The notes under the pieces: model-generated
The model's database searches: none
Told to the model about the DNA's origin: nothing
What the model saw: only the letters and a program-made list of their open reading frames with translations
Shown: positions 9,171-17,361 of the stretch, in pieces
Layout of the letters: every line of letters starts with the position of its first letter
Position numbering within the stretch: the first letter of the stretch is position 1
Program-made: the position numbers and the translations under genes
Source: Chara braunii
Lineage: Eukaryota > Streptophyta > Charophyceae > Charales > Characeae
Reading direction: 5' to 3'
NCBI GenBank assembly: GCA_003427395.1
Contig: BFEA01000963.1
Coordinates: 282,185-311,252 of the forward strand
Length of the DNA stretch: 29,068 bases

Positions 9171-10062
9171 ATGGAAGTTGGTCAAACAAGCTCGCATGGA
9201 AGCGGATCCTCTCATCAAGTTCCATCAACAATTGAGGATCTCATTATCTTAGACACTAACATTTGGTCGGTTGATATCGTCGATGAATTTTTGAATTACG
9301 AGTACATACATGTCGAAAACGAAGTTGGACCGGATGGTGAAATTCTACCGATCATCGAGTTTGTCAACGGACAAGACGATTGTCTCAGACAATGCATCAA
9401 ATATGTGGTACCTGTACACAAAGGAGGATGACGCAAACGTCATTGTATCAAGGAAAGACGTTGTGGATCCTTTGGAGATGCTAGCCAACTGGAGGGAGGT
9501 ATGCAGGAAACAGGACTGGGACGAGAAAGACAAATTGGAACAAAAAGTGTGCGCGTGGTATTCCATTGGCAAAAAAAAATTGCTTGCACCGGTGGTGGTG
9601 AACTTCTATGGTCAAATCCGAGTATGCAATAGAGGCACGGCCATAGTGACACTTTTTACAGCAGCGAAGATCACCGGCACGATAATGAATGTGTTGTTCA
9701 CTGCCCGGGAAGAATTTTGGGACCCTGCGGGTTCGAGCAAACTCGAACAGTTTCGGAATCGGTTGGAAATTGACGCGACACTTAGGAAAGAGTTAGTGTA
9801 CAGGGTTGACAGTTTGGTGCACGTGCAACTTCACTACCTTTTTTACAAATGTGAGGAGATAGTGTTCACAGTCGAGCAAAGAAAATGCGACACGGATAAA
9901 GTGACTCGTACGAAGCAGTATCATCGATCAAGACAGAAAGAAATACCGTTAGTGGGTGACAGACAGAAGATAGTGATAGATTGTGCGTATTGTGAAGACA
10001 TTAAGCACGCAACAAATTTTCTACCTCTTATTCTTCACGGGACCCTAGATAGTAGCCAGTAG
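9171..10062 (+). CDS. Unknown cluster gene 4, one frame break
   Basis: ATG 9171 opens MEVGQTSSHGSGSSHQV, a Ser-rich leader, then an acidic region (LNYEYIHVENEVGPDGEIL). That frame stops at 9431. The neighbouring frame, open across 9310-10062, carries on with EDDANVIVSRKDVVDPLEML, an aromatic Trp-rich part (ANWREV, KQDWDEKD, VCAWYSIGKKK), a strand-rich core (APVVVNFYGQIRVCNR, TAIVTLFTAAKITGTIMNVL), a helix-like stretch (LEQFRNRLEIDATLRKELVY) and a basic tail. The join lies at about 9410-9431 in ACAAAGGAGGATGA. The strand-helix-strand order matches genes 2 and 3 loosely, without clear sequence identity. It could be a distant member of the same family or an unrelated gene. Ends at TAG 10060-10062. 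Confidence 0.55.
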
Positions 10063-10564
10063 CATAGCACGTTTGTCCAGGTCGAGACATGTTAAACAAT
10101 CGATGCGCTTCATCACTGAGACGCGTTCCGGACTTCAGTGGTCAGATATGGGAATGACTTTGAACACAATAGAGATAGGAATTGTTAGCGCACTGCAACA
10201 ATCGTCAGTTTCATTTTGTGTGGTGAACGCAAAATTATTTTTTTAGTTATTTTTAATCGTGTTTTTTTCACCTGTTATTTTGTTTTCCTGTTCCGGTGAT
10301 GTGGACGAAGTTTTGAAAATTGCAAACATTTGCAATTTATAAGCTCAAATGCAGCATAAACAAACGTGTTTGATTTTTTTTTTTATTATTATTATTTTTT
10401 TTTTTTGACAGTCTTCGTTGTATCATAAACTATAATTTCTTCGTTCGAATAATGTCGATATTTGTCGCATGACTAATTTTGAACAATATTATCTAATCGA
10501 TCTAGCTGGGTTGTAGTGCTCGACATTACAACAGGAGACAATAATACGCAAACTCTATACAACA
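10063..10564. other. AT-rich spacer between cluster genes 4 and 5
   Basis: About 500 bases with no gene. It contains long T runs with ATTATTATT (10372-10407) and a small inverted repeat GTTGTA/TACAAC (10510-10515 and 10527-10532) shortly before the ATG of gene 5. I see no further coding signal. Confidence 0.5.
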
Positions 10565-10981
10565 ATGGCGCGCATCACTCCCATTGCAGTGTCTGCAGGG
10601 GCATCTCTCACAACAAGAAACGGTCCGTTTTCATACGAATATGAGTTAATAATAAGATGCGAAGTAAGTGGATGTTTTTTATTTTTAGTTGCCGTGAGGT
10701 TCACGGAAATCGACGTGTATGACGTCCGAATTTACAGAAGACAAGGACAAGCAGGGACAGTGGAAGAGTATGTGGAATGTCACGAAGAAGTTTTGCAAGT
10801 CCACGAGGAAAAAAAAACTACATTGATGCGCGAGGGTGGAAGACTTGAAGGCTGGTCTGCTTTCGTAACGAACTTTGAAAGCATGCCTATTTTACCTATC
10901 CCGGCGTGCATGCTCGACAACTCGAACGATGCAACGATGTGGATTCTCATAATGAATGCAACAAATAAGAGCCGTCAGTAA
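10565..10981 (+). CDS. Unknown cluster gene 5, intact small protein
   Basis: An uninterrupted 138-residue frame from ATG 10565 to TAA 10979-10981, the only unbroken gene of the cluster. The start is supported by ACAACAATGG, a good eukaryotic initiation context. Strand-like segments (YEYELIIRCEV, GCFLFLVAVRFTEIDVYDVRIYRR) are followed by an acidic helix-like part (VEEYVECHEEVLQVHEEKK) and a C-terminal strand (TMWILIMNA). There is no signal peptide; the hydrophobic CFLFLVAV is too short for a secure membrane span. A GTAAGT..TTTTTAG pair lies at 10663-10687, but 25 bases is too short for an ordinary intron and the frame reads through it. No family recognised. Its position and overall plan suggest a shorter relative of genes 1-4, without proof. 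Confidence 0.55.
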   Translation: MARITPIAVSAGASLTTRNGPFSYEYELIIRCEVSGCFLFLVAVRFTEIDVYDVRIYRRQGQAGTVEEYVECHEEVLQVHEEKKTTLMREGGRLEGWSAFVTNFESMPILPIPACMLDNSNDATMWILIMNATNKSRQ

Positions 10982-11825
10982 TATGATAATAGGAAAACGT
11001 AAGAGTATGAGCGATGATAATTATTAAAAGATGATAAGTGGCTAAGTAATACACATGGATCGACAGTGACAGACGTCATTCAGATGTGGATAAATTTTGA
11101 GTTGTTTGTTGCTATTGCAATGTAATAAATGTGACGAACTCGTAAAAATATGATATGATTAACAATTTTCTGACTAAAAATTTTCGTGCGGATCACATCT
11201 ATGTATCAATTTTTAAGTTAGTTGTTCCATTTGCAATGTGCGTTGGATCTTATAATGTGTTGTGCGGGCGTTTTGTTCCCACGTGTGGCAAGAAAAACAG
11301 GACTCGCAGATGAAAAACGCATTTACAATCTTATTATATTACCATAACAATGCAGATAAAAAAAAAAAAAAAAACACAACATTGGTGATGAATTCATAGC
11401 AAACAAAAAAAAAAAAAATTATTTGATGTCTTTTCCAATCAATTTAGCAAACAAATGTTGAAAATGTTAATAAAACATTCAGTGAAAGTCGAAAAAAAGA
11501 TGAAAAAACCTAAGAAATAGTAAAAATTTTCACTACGTGCACTTGAAAATAGGCTTTATATATATTGAAATGAAAAAACACATGAAATATACTGAAATCA
11601 TGAAGAAAGTTGTGTGGAAAATTGACAAATTCTGCATATACTAAAAAAATTGTTCGAAAATTACAAAGTTTGCAATGAAATACAACAATAGTTGCCGGAA
11701 CAGGTGGTTCCTTCGAATAATCGAGAAAAAACTAGTGCCTTATTGACCGGAAAATTTCATGGTATCCCCTGAATTTGAATTTTTTTAGATTTGAAAAACA
11801 CGATAAATCGCTTCAAAAATGAACT
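10982..11825. other. AT-rich region without genes
   Basis: Very AT-rich DNA with A runs (11359-11375, 11405-11419), several AATAAA-like signals (for example near 11124 and 11468) and no open frame of note. It may hold the 3' UTR of gene 5 and the internal end of a DNA element whose terminus lies at about 11880. Confidence 0.55.
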
Positions 11826-11880
11826 TTTAATTTCGCACAAAAAATAAAAAATGAACGTTTCGACGAAATCGCAGTTATAG
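11826..11880 (-). mobile_element. Probable DNA-element terminus (TIR-like, right end)
   Basis: Read on the minus strand this end starts AACTGCGATTTCGTCGAAA and continues into ATTTTTTATTTTTTG and GCGAAATT. The foldback element at 16354-16708 ends in AACTACCATTTCGTCAAAAT followed by the same AT-rich block ATTTTTTATTTTTTGAACGAAATT. The matched order over about 50 bases makes a shared transposon terminus likely. Beyond 11880 the composition changes at once to GC-richer retroelement-like DNA. I could not find the matching left terminus in the window. Confidence 0.5.
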
Positions 11881-12281
11881 TTCTCATCACACTTCGAACA
11901 CCCAATATTTACACGTAGCCTTCCAGGCGATGCCCCTCAACACTTGGGTCGCCAATACTTGTCACTTCCCCTCCTCACTACACACCAATCACAACCCACT
12001 CACGTAGCAGACCGCACNTATGTACCGCATGAGGAAAGAGACAAGNGCCAGATGAGCGCAACGTACCACAGCTCCGATACCAAATTGCAAGGAAGCTGAG
12101 CATTAGCGAACTCCAGCAATCACACANCATCATACATATATGTCCAGATAGTCTTGACCTCGAACCAACAGCAGNCANGCATCACGAGTTTCACCAAATC
12201 AGAACACACCAATAGTTCGTAATTGACAATGCTGAAATAGTCTCTCATCATCATCAACGAAGAACAAGAGTTGATATCCTA
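11881..12281 (-). mobile_element. LTR-retroelement 5' fragment, minus strand, with primer-binding site
   Basis: A primer-binding site TGGTATCGGAGC lies on the minus strand at 12082-12071, preceded on that strand by TTGCAATT, just as the plus-strand site at 14314 is preceded by TTACAATT. So 12083 and rightwards should be LTR, and 11881-12070 the leader of a minus-strand element cut off by the AT-rich DNA on its left. Single unresolved bases occur at 12018, 12046, 12127, 12175 and 12178. No gag is left. Confidence 0.5.
12071..12082 (-). other. Primer-binding site (initiator Met tRNA type), minus strand
   Basis: Minus-strand reading TGGTATCGGAGC, one base different from the standard TGGTATCAGAGC and identical to the plus-strand site at 14314-14325. 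Confidence 0.6.
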
Positions 12282-13077
12282 TTGGCGCTCGGCGCCCTGA
12301 CTACGTGTGGCAGATCCTATCTAGCTGAATACTACAATGCCTATGTTGACAACAACAACTCCCTGAAGTACGAGCATACAGCGGACCATGCCGCACGCTT
12401 CCACCACCAGGTATGTCTCTCGCAACACTCACAACCCCGATCCACACCACATAGATGCCACTTGCACCCAAGGACCACCCTGCGTCACATCCAGCCTAAA
12501 GCGGAGCAGCTTGGCTATGGCTGCCCGCTACCTCCCTGCTCGCCCGTGAGAGCGTGCCTTCACTTAGGGCGGTCGACATTGCTGCATATAGGGCCCCGTA
12601 GGGGCTAAGTGGGCATAGCCTCGCACACCAAATTCAGTGATTATGACCGTACGTTGTCCTCCCCACCCCCTCTTTTTTTTTTTTTTTTCCCTTTTCGTTT
12701 CTGGGCTTATAATTGTCCACTTCTTGGTGGCGATGTTCATCCACCACCGCCTAACCTGCTGTACCCTTCGAGTCGAGTTTCTTTTATTTTCCTTTCTTTT
12801 TTTCTAGTTCCTTTATGGGAAATGGTTTCTTTCAGAATCCTTTTTGTCGGCTTTCAGTTGGAGACAGGTTGACTTGTGTACCATTATTCATCCGTACGGA
12901 TTCATCTGTACGGATGGTGCTCTTCTATTTTTCTTTTGTGCATAATTTTCTGGCAATTAAATATAATGTGTGCTTAAGGGAATACTCGTCCCACTTACAG
13001 TTTTATGAGGGTAAAGCACCTGACCACAGTCTCGGCCTGATTCCGACACGGAAGTCTTGAGCTGAAACCGAGCAAAG
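12282..13077. other. Non-coding, LTR-like region
   Basis: An open stretch at 12282-12608 has no recognisable features and a biased His/Pro/Arg composition, so I do not accept it as a gene. Seen otherwise: the palindrome GGCGCTCGGCGCC at 12282-12294, a T run at 12671-12688, a direct repeat of CCGTACGGATTCATC/TGTACGGATG at about 12893-12915. Likely LTR and flank of the minus-strand element. Confidence 0.4.
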
Positions 13078-13192
13078 TTCGTCTGTCATACAATCGCAAC
13101 GATCCTCTTATATTCACGTTGAACTTTGTTTCTCTCTCAAGCTTGTCTGGCGTACAGTCACAAGGATTCTCTTATAATTATGTTGAGCTCTC
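13078..13192 (+). repeat. Imperfect tandem repeat, two units of about 62 bases
   Basis: 13078-13130 and 13141-13192 follow the same order: GTCTG, CATACA/CGTACA, TCGCAACGATCCTCTTATA against TCACAAGGATTCTCTTATA, then a TTGA(A/G)CT block. The two units differ by scattered substitutions and thus are old. Confidence 0.65.
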
Positions 13193-13288
13193 TGCAATAG
13201 CCCGCTTCAATATGCCTCGTTGATGGGACGTTGGGCCCGGTTCCCAGCACGTGCTGCTGCCCACGAATAGACTGGAGCATTTGTCCCA

Positions 13289-13312
13289 AAAAAAAAAAAA
13301 AAAAAAAAAAAA
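13289..13312 (+). repeat. Poly(A) run
   Basis: Uninterrupted run of about 24 A after TCCC. It could be the tail of a retroposed sequence, but the bases upstream show no clear Pol III box A or box B, so I only record the run. Confidence 0.8.
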
Positions 13313-13716
13313 CAAGGCCTCCTTGATTGACTGTTTAGATGGCCATACGCAGGCCCCACGTCGGCCTTAGGCCGCATTGCCAAGAGGCAGGCCCCCAAAG
13401 TTGAATGCAGTGGTCCTGCGCCCGACAGTTGACCGAAAGTCAACTGTACGAGGCCCTCCTGTCAAAGTCTACATGGACCCACCCCAGGCCGGGTCAAACA
13501 CACACTTGTTTATATGCAGGTACCCAGACTGGGTATGGACCAAGTGAAAGTCTGCAACTGTGAACCGTATGCCATCCAGGCCGTCGGCTCTGAGTCAATC
13601 TGAGCCACCGCGGTTGGGAGACTTGAGGCAGGTCAACCTCATCAAACACTACATAAGGCCCTGCCTCCAGGAGTCAACATTCAGTCTTGCCGTGCTGACT
13701 TGACCCTGACTTGACG

Positions 13717-13794
13717 CTGCCTCCAGGCTGGCTGTATGCTGGCTGGAAGCTGGCACTGCCTCCACGCTGGCTGTATGCTGGCTGGAAGCTTGCA
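13717..13794 (+). repeat. 39-bp tandem repeat, two copies
   Basis: Units 13717-13755 and 13756-13794 are nearly identical, each with CTGCCTCCA, GCTGGCTGTATGCTGGCTGG and AAGCT, differing at two or three positions. They lie inside the presumed LTR. Confidence 0.85.
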
Positions 13795-14067
13795 CTGTGT
13801 GACCATGTGTGCTAGCGCCTTTCTGCTTTGGCACCAGCTGTCTTCTGGCTTGCTGACGTGGCATATGCCACGCTGGCTATCATTGCTGATGTGAAACTCG
13901 CCACACTGTATTCATTGCTAAGTTGGACGCGACAAGGAGGGAGATTGGGATCTGTGGATTAAGAGAGAGAGAGGATACTTACCTGTTGCTGATGTCGATA
14001 TTGTGTGCTGCTGTAATGTCATCACGGGAGAACTGTGCCACGTGGCACTCTGATGTGATCAGGCCCT

Positions 14068-14122
14068 GTCAGGTTCATGGACACTGTTTGCTGATGTGGA
14101 GGTCAGGTTCATGGACACTGTT
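14068..14122 (+). repeat. 21-bp perfect direct repeat
   Basis: The 21 bases at 14068-14088 (core AGGTTCATGGACACTG) recur at 14102-14122, start to start 34 bases, within the presumed LTR. Confidence 0.85.
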
Positions 14123-14313
14123 CGCTGTGGTCATTGATGTATACTTACCTTTCCACCCTCTAAATCGTCTATTCGCCCCCTCCTCTCTTCGTCTATTGGT
14201 TACGAGACGTATCACGCATCACATTTCTTGAATATTTGAGACATTATTCAGCGCCGAGTTATCTCGTACCTCGACATCAGACGAGTGTTCTCTAGGCTAG
14301 GTTCATTACAATT

Positions 14314-14325
14314 TGGTATCGGAGC
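14314..14325 (+). other. Primer-binding site (initiator Met tRNA type), plus strand
   Basis: TGGTATCGGAGC directly follows ATTACAATT. The LTR would end at the CA of ATTACA, leaving a three-base spacer before the site. One base differs from the common TGGTATCAGAGC. Confidence 0.7.
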
Positions 14326-14694
14326 TTAGTACCTTCTTTTTCGTGATCTGCTGTCAGGCAGCGTTCCGTCAAGGTAAGTAGGCCAGAAAAGGTGCTGCGC
14401 GCGTGATCAAGTCCCGTCTTTTGACGCGCACGATTCCTAGTACATGCGCACGCATCTGTCCCCGGAAGATGATGACGTGGACGTGCTGAAGATGAAGACG
14501 GCAACATTGCTTACGTGGCGCTTCGTTTCTCACGTGTCAATCAGATACCGGTCAGAGCATTGTTGGCCGTGGGCTGACGTGGCACTGGTGATGATGAGAG
14601 AGAGAGAAAGTGGAGAGATCAGGACTACTGACATGGCACGCTGCCTACGTGGCATGGTGCAAGGGTGCTGAGGTGGGATCCAGAGATTGGCAGG
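14326..14694 (+). other. Retroelement leader with repeated ACGTGGC motifs
   Basis: No gene. TGACGTGGCA-like words occur repeatedly (about 14471, 14512, 14573 and 14646) and again after the inserted element (15758, 15790, 15830) and in the presumed LTR (13853, 14039). ACGTGGC is the core of plant G-box/ABRE sites, so these could be regulatory or simply remnants of a degenerate satellite. Confidence 0.4.
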
Positions 14695-14835
14695 GTATTG
14701 TCCTATGTAACACGCGCGGACGCGTCCGCGGGTCCAATCTTGGATGGCGGACGCAGACGGGTACGAATCCGCGGCCTAACCGATTTTACCAGAATTTTCC
14801 TGAATTAAATAATAGGTTAAAAACAAAAACAAAAA

Positions 14836-14874
14836 TATGGGGTTGTAGGAAATTTTAAACCCTACAACCCCATA
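14836..14874. repeat. Hairpin with a perfect 14-bp stem
   Basis: TATGGGGTTGTAGG (14836-14849) pairs with CCTACAACCCCATA (14861-14874) over an AT-only loop. It lies inside the TIR element and resembles a smaller stem GGGGGTTA/TAACCCCC at 17951-17974. Confidence 0.85.
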
Positions 14875-15134
14875 GTTTGTTTTTTGGAATCCAACTTTGT
14901 GTCGGATTTTTAAAAAATCAAAAATTAAATTCGATTTTAAAAAAATTAAAAACACAAATATAAAAAAAAGTTGATTTTTTTTTTTGTCATTTTTTATCAT
15001 CAGATATATGGTCCCTGAGTTCACCTGTATATTTTGGAAATGAATTTCTGTTTTTTGCAGGGGTATGAGGTGTTTTAGAAAAATAAAGATACAAAATTTA
15101 AAAATAAATGAACAAAAAACTCGAAAAAAAAAAA

Positions 15135-15153
15135 AGGTTTGATTGATTGATTG

Positions 15154-15200
<47 letters not shown>

Positions 15201-15383
15201 GTGTGTGTGTGTGTGTGTATGTGTGTGTGTGTATGTGTGTGTGTGTGTGTGTGTGTGCCCGCGCGCGCGCGCTGTCCCCGCTGCCCCCGCTGCGCCAGCT
15301 GGTGTGTGTGTGTGTTTGTGCGTGCGCCCGTGGTCGTGGGGGTGGGGCGACCCCTACCCCACCAACCAACCAATCAATCAATT

Positions 15384-15415
<32 letters not shown>

Positions 15416-15446
15416 AAAAAAAAAAAAAAAAAACAAAAAAAAAAAT

Positions 15447-15479
<33 letters not shown>
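15135..15479. repeat. Microsatellite foldback: (TGAT)n, (TG)n, GC-rich core, (CAAT)n, poly(A)
   Basis: A run of GATT units (15139-15198) passes into TG repeats (15199-15257), a GC-rich core with alternating CG (15259-15272), another TG tract (15302-15317) and then CAAT units (15365-15411) followed by A runs to 15479. The GATT and CAAT arms are complementary, so the whole can fold into one large stem. Alternating TG and CG also favours Z-DNA. Confidence 0.85.
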
Positions 15480-15481
<2 letters not shown>

Positions 15482-15845
15482 GTTTTATTTTTTTTTTCCA
15501 ATTCCGTTGTATTTCGCCCATATCCCCCCCCACCAAAAATTCATCTATTTCATTTTATTTTATTTTTGTGGGGGGGTGGGGCAGGGGATGCGCCGCCACG
15601 TGGCGCCGCCAGAATGGCGAAACCCTCTCCCCTGCGGCCGCCACGTGTACGCCAATCCGCGCATCCGCGCGGACACGTCCGCGGGCTTCGCGGACTGGCC
15701 GCGGTCGTGGACTTGGCCGCGCCTGTCCGCGGCCAGGGGGGATACATAGGTATTGTCTGACGTGGCACCTACCTGTGTTGCGACTACCTGCTGATGTGGC
15801 GCTCCGTACTTCAACGGAACCTTCGATTTGACGTGGCATACCAGT

Positions 15846-16353
15846 TGTGGATGTATTCCTAAGTGAAAATAACTTGCCCTTTGACATGATTNTGAGAATG
15901 GATTGNCACGAAGAAGCCGACCCAGACATCAAGTTCAAAGAGGAGAGTGTAAAGCTAAGGGACGAAAAGTTCGAGTTTAAAGTAATTGAACTTTATCATA
16001 GGTTTGGATCTGATTCGTCATTGTCTCTTTNTTGCATGAGTTATCCAACCTTTAGGCCAATGGTCTCAAAGAACAAGTTGGATCAGGATCTGATGANGGT
16101 GCTCGTTAAAAGAGTAGGTGTATGTTCCTCATCCTACCCACCTTCTATTGAAAAACTCCTATCTAAGTTTCAAGACTTGNTGACTGAACCAACGAGAATC
16201 ACTGAGTGTGCTATCAAGCACACCATTGAGATTATTCTCGGAAGTAAGATTCCCAAAGCACCCATTTATCAAATGTCTCCTAGAGAACTAGAATAATTGA
16301 GGAAACAACTGCAAAAATTAACAGAGAAAGGANGNATTCNCCCAAGTTCATCT
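15846..16353 (+). pseudogene. Ty3/gypsy pol remnant: protease end, linker and start of RT
   Basis: The frame from 15847 shows NNLPFDMI and a MD pair of the protease end (normally ILGMDWL), a charged linker, PPSIEKLLSKFQDL, and IKHTIEIILGSKIPKAPIYQ followed by MSPRELE, the standard entry to gypsy reverse transcriptase. A TAA at 16294-16296 (probably from GAA) interrupts it, then LRKQLQKLTEKG leads to PSSS, where a foldback element is inserted. Several bases are unresolved. The reading resumes at 16713. It could belong to the LTR and primer-binding site at 14314, but the gag gene is missing between them. Confidence 0.75.
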
Positions 16354-16708
16354 AACTGTCATTTCATCAAAATGGACATTTCTTACTTTTTGAATGAAAT
16401 TGAAACCGAGTTTTTTGGCCGAGAAGTCGTCCAGATTTGTTGTTTCGGAGGACCCGGCGTCCTTAAAATGTTGGACCCCCTGGATGTACATTGACCTACC
16501 TTGAGACCAGGTACATTCAGGCAATGTCTGAATGGCAGTGCCTTGATGTACCTTGTCTCAAGCTAGGTTCATGTACATACAGGGGGTCCAGCGTTTTAAG
16601 AACGCCGGACCCTTAGAAACAACAAATCTGGACGAGTTTTCGGCCAAAAAACTCGGTTTCAATTTCGTTCAAAAAATAAAAAATGTCCATTTTGACGAAA
16701 TGGTAGTT
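16354..16708. mobile_element. Foldback/MITE element, 355 bp, 4-bp target duplication ATCT
   Basis: The two halves are near-perfect inverted copies, arms of about 165 bases (16354-16520 and 16545-16708). Ends read AACTGTCATTTCATC and the complement of AACTACCATTTCGTC. ATCT stands on both sides (16350-16353 and 16709-16712); removing the element and one ATCT restores an intact RT reading frame from PSSS into APVLFFP. Each arm carries an inner palindrome with GGACC, GGCGT, AAAA and GGACCCCC (16450-16480, 16582-16612). It is non-coding, and the superfamily is uncertain. Confidence 0.85.
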
Positions 16709-16712
16709 ATCT

Positions 16713-16779
16713 CCCTATAGTGCACCTGTCTTGTTTTTTCCCCAAAAGAAAGGAGAACTTAGGCTATGCATTGACTATC
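16713..16779 (+). pseudogene. Gypsy RT remnant, continuation after foldback insertion
   Basis: Reads on as APVLFFPKKKGELRLCIDY, the palm entry motif of gypsy reverse transcriptase, then is lost in the assembly gap. In the correct frame it directly continues 15846-16353. Confidence 0.75.
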
Positions 16780-17264
16780 NNNNNNNNNNNNNNNNNNNNN
16801 NNNNNNNNNNNNNNNNNNNNNNNNNNNNNNNNNNNNNNNNNNNNNNNNNNNNNNNNNNNNNNNNNNNNNNNNNNNNNNNNNNNNNNNNNNNNNNNNNNNN
16901 NNNNNNNNNNNNNNNNNNNNNNNNNNNNNNNNNNNNNNNNNNNNNNNNNNNNNNNNNNNNNNNNNNNNNNNNNNNNNNNNNNNNNNNNNNNNNNNNNNNN
17001 NNNNNNNNNNNNNNNNNNNNNNNNNNNNNNNNNNNNNNNNNNNNNNNNNNNNNNNNNNNNNNNNNNNNNNNNNNNNNNNNNNNNNNNNNNNNNNNNNNNN
17101 NNNNNNNNNNNNNNNNNNNNNNNNNNNNNNNNNNNNNNNNNNNNNNNNNNNNNNNNNNNNNNNNNNNNNNNNNNNNNNNNNNNNNNNNNNNNNNNNNNNN
17201 NNNNNNNNNNNNNNNNNNNNNNNNNNNNNNNNNNNNNNNNNNNNNNNNNNNNNNNNNNNNNNNN
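16780..17264. other. Assembly gap (N run)
   Basis: 485 unresolved bases. Any open frames across it are artefacts. The RT body of the plus-strand element probably lies here, but the gap length may not be real. Confidence 0.99.
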
Positions 17265-17361
17265 TGACATTAAAAAAATATAAAGAAATCAAAATAACCT
17301 ACACTAAAATGTTTATTTTGGCTGGTTGCATTTTTTTTTTCCGTTTTAAATCTAAGCAACC

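Larger units (their letters stand above)
13313..14310 (+). mobile_element. Probable 5' LTR of a plus-strand retroelement
   Basis: The region directly before the primer-binding site at 14314 must be LTR; it ends in ATTACA at 14305-14310, giving the expected terminal CA. Within it lie a TTTATATG TATA-like site at 13509-13516, a perfect hairpin CAGTTGAC/GTCAACTG at 13426-13446, a 39-base tandem duplication and a 21-base repeat. The left LTR border cannot be set because no second copy is present in the window. Confidence 0.45.
14703..15749. mobile_element. Non-autonomous TIR DNA element, 1047 bp, 8-bp target duplication
   Basis: The flanks carry the same 8 bases GTATTGTC at 14695-14702 and 15750-15757. 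The element starts CTATGTAAC and ends in the complement of CTATGTATC, so a short terminal inverted repeat of CTATGTA is present. Near both ends lie GC-rich palindromes, CGCGGACGCGTCCGCG at 14715-14730 and CGCGGACACGTCCGCG at 15668-15683. Eight-base duplications are typical of hAT elements, but the ends are not typical hAT ends, so I leave the superfamily open. No transposase is encoded. It interrupts the leader of the plus-strand LTR element. Confidence 0.7.

Noticed and set aside
10663-10687. GTAAGT..TTTTTAG as an intron in gene 5
   Set aside because: 25 bases is too short for an ordinary intron, and the frame reads through without a stop.
10210-11880. Possible inverted repeat around gene 5 (shared CCTGTTCCGG and ATCGTGTTTTT near 10250-10300 and, inverted, 11690-11810)
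   Set aside because: Only short words match in very AT-rich DNA; the distance between them differs on the two sides, so chance is likely.
12282-12608. Plus-strand open frame of 108 codons
   Set aside because: Low-complexity His/Pro/Arg composition, non-ATG start and a position within LTR-like DNA next to a primer-binding site.
13200-13312. SINE with poly(A) tail
   Set aside because: No box A or box B and no target duplication could be made out around the A run.
15189-15831. Open frames encoding Cys-Val repeats
   Set aside because: Translation of TG repeats and A runs in a microsatellite; not genes.
16720-17292. Open frames on both strands across the N run
   Set aside because: They consist almost only of unresolved bases; only the RT motif before the gap is real.
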